Origin: Rhizobium brockwellii
Lineage (GTDB): Bacteria; Pseudomonadota; Alphaproteobacteria; Rhizobiales; Rhizobiaceae
DNA length: 64,000 bases
Reading direction: 5' to 3'
Assembly (NCBI RefSeq): GCF_000769405.2
Contig: NZ_CP053439.1
Coordinates: 4,577,001 to 4,641,000 of the forward strand
Shown here: positions 48,703 through 55,354 of the stretch, in pieces
Layout: every line of letters starts with the position of its first letter
How positions within the stretch are numbered: the first letter of the stretch is position 1
The notes under the pieces: model-generated
The model's database searches: none
Seen by the model: only the letters and a program-made list of their open reading frames with translations
Told to the model about the DNA's origin: nothing
Program-made: the position numbers and the translations under genes

Positions 48703-48935
48703 CAGGGTCCAGCCTCGAACGGATTAAAATCAATCCGCATCTTCACAAAACTGCATTAAAGAATCCCGCAAAACAAGAGCCTCGCAATGGCTTCACATGA
48801 AATTGTCGGTGACCGTATCCGAGGATCGATGCTTCCCCCGCGTTTCTGTCTTGCGCTCGCCGGCGAAGCGACGCGCGTCGTGAAAACAAAGGCCCGAAAG
48901 GCGTGGCGTGAGTTACCTGCGATACGACGTAGATT
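48703..48935. other. Intergenic stretch without recognised gene
   Basis: About 230 bases before repeat B copy 4. Short frames on both strands lack ribosome sites and family resemblance. Nothing else is seen. Confidence 0.35.
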
Positions 48936-49036
48936 ACCGCGCCGCGCGTCTTTTCGAGAGGCGCAAGAGACACCGTAGCATTTTGAATTGCTAAATAATG
49001 TTGCCCTTAATTTCGATTCCGATTTACGAATTAGGC
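48936..49036. repeat. Palindromic repeat family B, copy 4
   Basis: CGCGCCGCGCGTCTTTTCGAGAGGCGC, then AAGAGACACCGTAGCA, TTGAATTGCTAAATAAT and TTTCGATTCCGATTTACG. All the blocks of the family are present with several substitutions. Confidence 0.8.
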
Positions 49037-49069
49037 TAGAGGCGGAACCAATAGGCTTCGTGATTGTTT

Positions 49070-49184
49070 ATGAAGAAGCGGGACAACCCCTCACGTCCCG
49101 CGAATGATCGGCCGTCTCCCCTCAACGCGTGCCGATCGACATCAGGCCCGGTGTATCCCTCCCAAGGGAGCGCCGGGCTTTTTC
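49070..49184 (+). ncRNA. Candidate trans-acting small RNA with CU-rich loops
   Basis: Three successive hairpins on the plus strand. 1: GCGGGAC / GTCCCGC around AACCCCTCAC. 2: GATCGGC / GCCGATC around a loop containing CTCCCCTC. 3: GCCCGG / CCGGGC with an inner TCCCT-CCCA-AGGGA stem, followed by TTTTTC, an intrinsic terminator. Every loop carries a CCCCTC or CCTCCC sequence complementary to Shine-Dalgarno sites. The total of about 115 bases resembles the rhizobial anti-SD sRNAs (alpha-r14 type, from memory). No ORF is present. The 5' end is not determined. Confidence 0.6.
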
Positions 49185-49243
49185 TTGGGTGTTTGCCCTT
49201 GGCAAATCTCGGAAGAGGACGGCGTTGCCGTCCCCTTCCAGTT

Positions 49244-49906
49244 TCATTCGTCGCAGGAGGGATCGCCGGGGCGGCAATCAAAGTCCCTGCGGCCCGGCCT
49301 GCGATCATCGCCTCTTCGGTCGTCCCTCTGCCGTTCACCTCTTTGCCGATCGTCCCTTTGCCGATCGTCCCGTTGATTGTCGTCACGCCAGTCACGATCG
49401 CGGTTGCGCCCATCTCGGTCGCCATCCCGCTCGCGCCAGTTCCGGTCGCGATCTCGGTTATCCCGATCGCGATCCCGATTGTCGCGGTCGCGATAATAAT
49501 AGTCCGGGCCGCGGCTCCAGCGGTCACGGTCGCGATAGAAATCGCGGTTGCGGTAGTAGCGGTCCCAATAATTGTCGACGCTGAAGCGAATCATCGGAAT
49601 GCCGAGCGGACGGTAATATTGCGGGCCGACATAGACGCGGCGCTGCTGGTAGAGGGCCTGGACGTACTGGCCGGAAACCCAGCCGCGGCCGCCGTAGAAC
49701 TCGACGTCGCACCAGTTGACGTCGGAAAGGCATCCGCGGATCTCGACGGAAGAACCGGCCGGGATGACCGCGACGGCAGGATAACGGGTGCTCGGACCGG
49801 CACGCATGTTGACGTTCGCAGTCGAGTAGCCCTCGGCAGCCTGCGCTATGGCGGGAGCCAGCATAAGCATGCCGGCGGCTGCGATTTTAACAAAGAGATT
49901 TTTCAC
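49244..49906 (-). CDS. Exported SH3-domain protein with Arg/Asp-rich tail
   Basis: A 220-residue protein with a signal peptide (MKNLFVKIAAAGMLMLAPAIAQA). A bacterial SH3-type module is at about residues 27-85 (TANVNMRAGPSTRYPAVAVIPAG; GGRGWVSGQYVQAL). From about residue 112 the sequence turns into a tail of RDRDNRDRDR, RDDRQRDDRQR-type repeats ending CRPGDPSCDE. The SH3 part probably binds cell wall; the polyampholyte tail is likely disordered. The repeats may vary in number between strains. Confidence 0.85.
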   Translation of the reverse strand: MKNLFVKIAAAGMLMLAPAIAQAAEGYSTANVNMRAGPSTRYPAVAVIPAGSSVEIRGCLSDVNWCDVEFYGGRGWVSGQYVQALYQQRRVYVGPQYYRPLGIPMIRFSVDNYWDRYYRNRDFYRDRDRWSRGPDYYYRDRDNRDRDRDNRDRDRNWRERDGDRDGRNRDRDWRDDNQRDDRQRDDRQRGERQRDDRRGDDRRPGRRDFDCRPGDPSCDE

Positions 49907-50123
49907 GCTTCTCAGTCCTTGTTGGCACGTTTTTCAGGCAGCGCTTGGCCGCGTTTCCTTGGCATATGCCATTGAAACAAAAGACAGAGCGATCGCCCGC
50001 AGGTGTAAGGGGCTATCATTCACCTTATCTTTCAATGACTTATATGTCGCTCGCGATGAACGCAGCTTGAACGGCGAAATGTCTGTCAGCGCCTTGGAGC
50101 CGTGCGTGCCGCTTCCGGCTTTG

Positions 50124-50138
50124 TTAACGGTTCGTTAA
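50124..50138. promoter_or_regulatory. CtrA-type box TTAA-N7-TTAA
   Basis: TTAACGGTTCGTTAA is a perfect CtrA consensus in the gap between the SH3 gene (minus, start 49906) and an orphan plus-strand terminator. It could act on either side. Confidence 0.5.
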
Positions 50139-50139
50139 C

Positions 50140-50217
50140 CTTTCGGCGGCAATCTCATTGCAATACCCGCTTGCTCTTTGACCACGGATGAACTGGCACT
50201 GAGTTAAACGGATGACG
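50140..50217 (+). ncRNA. Candidate small transcript or micro-ORF before an orphan terminator
   Basis: It lies between the CtrA-type box and the terminator at 50218. It contains the 20-nt sequence (50179-50198) also present on the minus strand at 35504. Reading through gives LTTDELALS and a stop; the frame reaches back to a stop at about 50136 without an ATG. It may be a small RNA, a micro-protein with unusual start, or a remnant. Confidence 0.3.
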
Positions 50218-50243
50218 AAAGGCCGGGTCGAACCGGCCTTTTT
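50218..50243 (+). terminator. Intrinsic terminator, plus strand
   Basis: AAAGGCCGG-GTCGAA-CCGGCCTTT followed by TTG. The plus-strand U-run is the better one, but no plus-strand gene precedes it. It may also serve the convergent peptidase gene ending at 50295. Confidence 0.8.
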
Positions 50244-50294
50244 GTTTCTTGCGACCTTGATTGGCGCTTCTTGATGGAAGCTGCGCCTTTTCCT

Positions 50295-51683
50295 TCAGGT
50301 GGCGAGCGACTGAAGAATCCGCACCCAGGAGCGGATGCCCTTGTGGTAGGAGACGAGCTCGTATTTCTCGTTCGGCGAGTGAATGCGATCGTCGCTGAGG
50401 CCGAAGCCGACGAGCAGCGATTCCATACCGAGCATCTTCTGGAAATCTCCGACGATCGGGATCGATCCACCCATGCCGATGACGATGGCGGGTTTCGGCC
50501 ACTCGTCGGAAAGCGCGTTCTTCGCCTTGGTCAGAACAGGCGAATCATAGGAGAGATGGATTGCCGGCGAACCGCCATGCGGATGGAACTCGACCGAGCA
50601 ATCGGCGGGAATCTTCGCGCTGATATAGCTGCGGAAAGCCTCGCGGATGGCTGCCGGATCCTGCGTGCCGACAAGCCGGAACGAAACCTTGGCCGAAGCC
50701 TTGGCGGCGATCACCGTCTTGAAGCCTTCGCCGGTATAGCCGCCCCAGATGCCGTTGATTTCGGCAGTCGGCCGCGCCCAGGTGAGTTCCAGTACCGAAC
50801 GGCCCTTCTCGCCGGATGGAATGGAAAGGCCGACTTCGCCGAGGAAGCTCTCCGCGGTCTTGCCGAGCGTCTCCCATGACGCCTTGATGTTCTCAGGCGT
50901 CTCCTCGACACCGTCATAGAAGCCGTCAAGCGTGATGCGGCCCGTCTCGTCATGCAGGCCGGCAAGAGCCTCGACGAGAATATGGATCGGATTGGCCGCC
51001 GCGCCGCCGAAGAGACCGGAATGCAGGTCGCGGTCGGCGGCCGTTACGATCACTTCCTCGCCGACGAGGCCGCGCAGCGCTGCGGCGATCGCCGGCGTGT
51101 CGCGATCCCACATGCCGGTATCGCAGACGAGCGCATAGTCGGCCTTGAGCTCGGCGGCATTGGCTTCGAGGAAGGGCTTCAGGGATGGCGAGCCGGACTC
51201 CTCCTCGCCCTCGAAGAGAATGGTGATGCGGCAGGGAAGCATGCCGTTGATCTCCTTATAGGCGCGGCAAGCCTCGACGAAGGTCATCAACTGGCCCTTG
51301 TCGTCGGAGGTGCCACGGCCGGTCAGGATCTTGCGGCCCTCGCCGACATCCTTGATCGATGGCTCGAACGGGTCGTTTTCCCAGAGTTCGATCGGGTCGA
51401 CCGGCTGAACGTCGTAATGGCCGTAGAAAAGAACATGCGGCGCATTGGCGCACGCGCCGGCATGATGGGCGACTACCATCGGATGGCCTGGCGTATCGCG
51501 CACTGAGGCCGTAAAGCCGAGCGTCCCGAGATAGGCGACGAGCCATTCCGCAGCCTTTCGGCATTCGGCTTTGTAAGCGGGATCGGTGGATATCGACTGG
51601 ATGCGCAGAAGCTCGAACAGCTTGTCGAGGCTCGATGGAAGGTTCTGGTCCGCGCGCGCAAGCACCTGGCTTACATCGGTCAT
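50295..51683 (-). CDS. M20-family metallopeptidase (dipeptidase-like)
   Basis: A 462-residue cytosolic M20/M25/M40 peptidase. Metal ligands are visible: His and Asp in FYGHYDVQP, the bridging Asp in GRGTSDDKGQ, the catalytic Glu pair in FEGEEESGSP, Asp in ALVCDTGMWD and His in DDRIHSPNEKY. The lid/dimerisation domain lies in the middle. It probably cleaves dipeptides or acylated amino acids; exact substrate unknown. The start at 51683 (MTDVSQVLARAD) has GAGTC just upstream. Confidence 0.9.
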   Translation of the reverse strand: MTDVSQVLARADQNLPSSLDKLFELLRIQSISTDPAYKAECRKAAEWLVAYLGTLGFTASVRDTPGHPMVVAHHAGACANAPHVLFYGHYDVQPVDPIELWENDPFEPSIKDVGEGRKILTGRGTSDDKGQLMTFVEACRAYKEINGMLPCRITILFEGEEESGSPSLKPFLEANAAELKADYALVCDTGMWDRDTPAIAAALRGLVGEEVIVTAADRDLHSGLFGGAAANPIHILVEALAGLHDETGRITLDGFYDGVEETPENIKASWETLGKTAESFLGEVGLSIPSGEKGRSVLELTWARPTAEINGIWGGYTGEGFKTVIAAKASAKVSFRLVGTQDPAAIREAFRSYISAKIPADCSVEFHPHGGSPAIHLSYDSPVLTKAKNALSDEWPKPAIVIGMGGSIPIVGDFQKMLGMESLLVGFGLSDDRIHSPNEKYELVSYHKGIRSWVRILQSLAT

Positions 51684-51897
51684 TTTCGACTCCTTTTTGA
51701 AATTCGGCCGGACGATAGACCAAACCAGAAGGGCAGGCGAGGCGGAAAAACGAAAAATCGGCGCCGCGAAAGACCGGCAGGGCATAGACGAACATCAAGA
51801 AGATTTGCTGGATAATATAGAAGAGAATTCTAATTCAATTTACCGTTATTTAGCATAACCTAAATAACCTGACCGAATTCAGCTGTGGGAGGGGCAG

Positions 51898-54282
51898 ATG
51901 TTTTCGGTCATTACATGTATTCGGGACAACCACGATTGGCGGCTGGTGCTTGCGGCGGCCGCGGTCTGCCTGGTCGGCGCTATGGCGGCCATGTTACTGC
52001 TGTCCCGCGCCCAGGAATGCGATGCCGGGCGGCGCAAGCTCTGGATCGGCGCCTCGGCATTTGCTTTCGGCACCGGCGTATGGGCAACGCACTTCATCGC
52101 GATGCTGGCCTATGACGGCGGCATGCCGATCGGCTACCAACTGGGCCTGACGGCGCTTTCTTTCCTCCTGTCGGTTGTCGGTTCGTGGGCGGCGATCCTC
52201 GTCGCTTCGGAAAGCCGCGGCAGGTTTTCTCGCATCCGCGGGGGCGTCCTGATGGCGCTCGGCATTGCCTCCATGCACCTGACCGGCATGCAGGCGATCG
52301 AAACGCAGGCGACAATCCTTTATGATCCCTTGATGACGCTGAGTGCGGTTCTCGCAGGAGCGCTGTTGTCGAGCGCCGCCTTCCACGCCTTTTTTCAATT
52401 GAAGGGACAGCGACGGCTCCTCGCCTCGTCAATTACTTTCGTCCTCGCGATCTGCGCTCTCCATTTCATCTCGATGGCCAGCATCACACTCCTGCCGGAT
52501 CCCGGCAAGCAAGTTCCAGCAGCGGTGCTCGACGCCAGCCTGCTTGCTGCGATCGTCGTGGTGGCGGCGACCACGCTCATTCTGATTGCGCTCGCGGCGG
52601 TCTTTATCGAAAGCCATCTGACGGATCTGAGGGGGCTCGCGAATGCTTCGCAGGAAGGGCTCCTGATCCTGCGCCAAGGCCGGATCATCGATGCCAATGA
52701 ACGCTTCCAGGGGCTTTCCGGCTGGAAGCTTGCCGGTCTCGCCGGCAAGTCGCCCTCGGCAGTTTTGACCACTATTCAGGGGGCTGGGCAGAACAAACCC
52801 AGCGAGACGCTGCTCAACACCAGGAACGGCAGGGAGATCGCCGTCGACGTGACCGCGAGCAGGATCGTCTATCGCGGGCACAATTGCGAGGTGCTGGCGG
52901 TGCGTGATCTCACCGAGCGCAGGCAGGCCGAAGAGATGATCGAGCATCTCGCTCACCACGACGTGCTCACCGATCTGCCGAACAGGTCGCTGTTCGATAC
53001 CCGCATCCGCCAGGCGCTGCAGATGGCCGAACGAAAGAACAGCGAGGTTGCCCTCTTCTATCTCGACCTCGATCGCTTCAAGGCCGTCAACGATATCTTC
53101 GGCCATGCCGAAGGCGACCGCATTCTCCGCAAGGTCGCCTCGATCCTGCGCCGCGTGGCCGATGAAAGCGATACGGTCGCCCGCCTCGGCGGCGATGAAT
53201 TCGCCATCATTCAGCTCGCCGGGCAGCAGCCGGCGGCGGCCCAAAAGCTTGCGGCTGACATCCTCGACGAATTCGCCGCCGAGATGGACACGGCGCGTGA
53301 CCCGACCGCCGTCGGCGTCAGCGTCGGCATCGCACTCTATCCCGCGGATGGGGCTGCTGCTGAAGAACTCTGCAACAATGCCGATACTGCCCTCTACCGC
53401 GTCAAGCATAACGGTCGCGGCAAGGTCTGTTTCTTCGACGCGGAAATGGATAAGGCGGCACGGAACCGCCGCCAGATCGAAAGCGAACTGCGCCATGCGA
53501 TCATCCGCAACCAGATCCATGTCAGCTATCAGCCGATCCTCGATGCGCAGAGCGGCGAGATCGGCGGCTATGAGGCCCTGATGCGCTGGAACCGACCAGG
53601 TCACGGCTTGACCGAGCCCGATATCTTCATCCCGATCGCCGAGGAAAGCGGCTCGATCGTCCAACTTGGCGAATGGGTGTTGCAGCAGGCCTGCAGCGAG
53701 GCTGTGCGCTGGCCGCTGCCGTTGATGATCGCCGTCAATCTCTCGCCTGTTCAATTCATGCTGCCGAACCTCTGCGAGCGGATCGAGGCGATCCTCGCTG
53801 AAACCGGGCTTGCGCCCAGCCGGCTGGAGCTCGAGATCACCGAGGCGGCCCTCATTCGCGATCGCGACCGGGTGATGACGACGCTGCTGCGGCTGCACAA
53901 GCTCGGCGTGCACATCGTCATGGATGATTTCGGCACCGGTTTTTCCTCGCTTTCCAACCTGCGTTCATTCCCTTTCGACAAGATCAAGGTTGACCGCAGT
54001 TTCACCGGCGTGCTGGAACATGATGCGGCGGCGCGCTCGATCGTGCGCGCCATCATCGGCCTTGGCCATAGCCTCGGCATGCCTGTTGTGACGGAGGGCG
54101 TGGAAACCGAGATTCAGCGCCGGATCGTCGTCGAGGAAGGCTGCGCGCAAGTGCAAGGCCTTTTACTCGGCAAGCCGGATATCGAGCCGAGCATCAAGCT
54201 TGCCGCTCGCGAAAACGTCCTGACCGCGCAGATCGAAACCGGCGTGTCCTCATTGCGACGCGCATATGGTGCGGGCGAGTGA
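51898..54282 (+). CDS. MHYT-PAS-GGDEF-EAL membrane sensor for cyclic-di-GMP
   Basis: A 794-residue protein. Residues 1-230 form a seven-helix MHYT sensor with three variants of the motif (ATHFIAM, SMHLTGM, LHFISM), proposed to bind a metal and sense gases. A PAS-like region follows (GRIIDANERFQGLSGW, about 260-345). The diguanylate cyclase has an intact GGDEF near 431 (ARLGGDEFA). The phosphodiesterase has intact EAL near 558 (YEALMRWNRP) and DDFGTGFSSL. Both signatures look active. No partner gene adjoins. ATG 51898 follows GGGAGGGG closely. Confidence 0.93.
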   Translation: MFSVITCIRDNHDWRLVLAAAAVCLVGAMAAMLLLSRAQECDAGRRKLWIGASAFAFGTGVWATHFIAMLAYDGGMPIGYQLGLTALSFLLSVVGSWAAILVASESRGRFSRIRGGVLMALGIASMHLTGMQAIETQATILYDPLMTLSAVLAGALLSSAAFHAFFQLKGQRRLLASSITFVLAICALHFISMASITLLPDPGKQVPAAVLDASLLAAIVVVAATTLILIALAAVFIESHLTDLRGLANASQEGLLILRQGRIIDANERFQGLSGWKLAGLAGKSPSAVLTTIQGAGQNKPSETLLNTRNGREIAVDVTASRIVYRGHNCEVLAVRDLTERRQAEEMIEHLAHHDVLTDLPNRSLFDTRIRQALQMAERKNSEVALFYLDLDRFKAVNDIFGHAEGDRILRKVASILRRVADESDTVARLGGDEFAIIQLAGQQPAAAQKLAADILDEFAAEMDTARDPTAVGVSVGIALYPADGAAAEELCNNADTALYRVKHNGRGKVCFFDAEMDKAARNRRQIESELRHAIIRNQIHVSYQPILDAQSGEIGGYEALMRWNRPGHGLTEPDIFIPIAEESGSIVQLGEWVLQQACSEAVRWPLPLMIAVNLSPVQFMLPNLCERIEAILAETGLAPSRLELEITEAALIRDRDRVMTTLLRLHKLGVHIVMDDFGTGFSSLSNLRSFPFDKIKVDRSFTGVLEHDAAARSIVRAIIGLGHSLGMPVVTEGVETEIQRRIVVEEGCAQVQGLLLGKPDIEPSIKLAARENVLTAQIETGVSSLRRAYGAGE

Positions 54283-54286
54283 TCTT

Positions 54287-54390
54287 ACAGCGCCGCGCGT
54301 CTTTTCAGACGCGCAAAGGACGCTGCAACACTTTTGGACTGCTGCGTAATTTTATCCTCAAATCGATTCCGATTTAAGGAATTACGCAGT
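54287..54390. repeat. Palindromic repeat family B, copy 5
   Basis: CAGCGCCGCGCGTCTTTTCAG-ACGCGC, AAAGGACGCTG, then GCTGCGTAATT and its partner AATTACGCAG around AATCGATTCCGATTTAAGG. The best preserved copy. It fills the gap between the GGDEF-EAL and MarR gene ends. Confidence 0.88.
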
Positions 54391-54392
54391 GG

Positions 54393-54824
54393 TCAGAGCG
54401 CCTTGGCGTTTTCCAGAAGCCGGCGGATATATTCGAGTGTCAGCTCACGCTCGAAAACTCGAAAACCTTTAAACAGCGCCAGGTCGGCCTCACGCGCGGT
54501 CTCGATCGCTTCGGCCTCCATGGCGCGCGCTCTCGGCGTCAGGAAGAGCAGTTGCGCCCGCTTGTCGGACGGATGCGGCCGGCGTTCGATCAGCCCGTCG
54601 CGCACCATGCGCGAAAGCGTATTGGCCATGGTCGCCTGCTCGATATCGACCCGCACGAGAAGCTGTTTCTGGGTCAGTCCGTCCTCGGCCCAAAGTTCGA
54701 GCAGAATGGGGAACTGGCCCGGAGAAAAACCGAGCCCGACCGCGCGCTGGTGCAGCGAGCGGGCAAAACCCTTCGCCAGCTGGCTGGCAAGGTAAGCTCC
54801 CGAATCCATGCGGTTAAATCCCAT
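54393..54824 (-). CDS. MarR-family transcriptional regulator
   Basis: A 143-residue MarR protein: winged helix with LTQKQLLVRVDIEQATMANTLSRM and the wing DGLIERRPHPSDKRAQLLFLT, framed by N- and C-terminal dimerisation helices. The ligand and targets are unknown. It is divergent from polA across a 530-base gap that holds a candidate small RNA and a repeat. A start at 54809 (MDSGAYLAS) is also possible. Confidence 0.88.
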   Translation of the reverse strand: MGFNRMDSGAYLASQLAKGFARSLHQRAVGLGFSPGQFPILLELWAEDGLTQKQLLVRVDIEQATMANTLSRMVRDGLIERRPHPSDKRAQLLFLTPRARAMEAEAIETAREADLALFKGFRVFERELTLEYIRRLLENAKAL

Positions 54825-54923
54825 GATTGCAAGTTAGGCTCAAAACCATGCCGGAGACAATGCAGCAAATCGCATACGATGCTCCTAAACATGCAAGCCG
54901 TGATGATAATTTCGAGTGCCTGG

Positions 54924-55060
54924 AAAAAACAAAAATCGCCATGGCCTGGAGGTTGGCCATGGCGACTTTAAAGTGGGGACAAAGGCCCGGAGAGGGGGAT
55001 AAGGCCTTTGTCCAAGCCTGACGCGGCGGGGGACAAGCCGGTAATCAGACCCGCGACGCG
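54924..55060 (-). ncRNA. Candidate small RNA beside polA (EcpR1/alpha-r7-like)
   Basis: On the minus strand, an 11-bp perfect stem (GGACAAAGGCC / GGCCTTTGTCC, 54977-55013) has a 15-base loop rich in CCCCCTCTCC. A second, 10-bp stem (CGCCATGGCC / GGCCATGGCG, 54937-54964) with loop AACCTCCA is followed by ATTTTTGTTTTTT, a strong terminator. Both loops could pair with Shine-Dalgarno sites. I recall a conserved sRNA in this marR-polA gap of rhizobia (EcpR1), but could not check it. The 5' end is only estimated. Confidence 0.7.
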
Positions 55061-55157
55061 ATCAAGCGCCGGTGACATGGATTTGTGGCTCAGAATGTGG
55101 TTTTTCAAGGGAGGGCCATCGTTACAAATCGGTAACAGTTTGGTGAGCCGGAATCCC

Positions 55158-55266
55158 TGCCGCACAATTCCGGGGATCGGAATCGATGGAAGGATAAAAT
55201 TATGCAGCAACGCCAAGTGCTCAGCGTCCTTTACACGTCCGAAAAGACGCGCGGCGCCGTGTGACG
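55158..55266 (-). repeat. Palindromic repeat family B, copy 6 (inverted)
   Basis: Read on the minus strand: GGCGCCGCGCGTCTTTTCGG, AAAGGACGCTGAGCACTTG, GCTGCATAATTTTATCC, then ATCGATTCCGATCCCCGG. The same block order as the other copies, opposite orientation. It lies in the polA upstream region. Confidence 0.85.
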
Positions 55267-55354
55267 CTCCGAGCGGCATAATCCTTTTCGCGCGCCGAAC
55301 TTTATGCCGAACTCCATATGGACCTCGTCCCATGCCCGCGCTATCCATGCACGC

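Noticed and set aside
48743..48973. 76-codon minus-strand frame in the gap after the PBP region
   Set aside because: No ribosome site, Arg/Ala-rich random composition, and overlap with repeat B copy 4.
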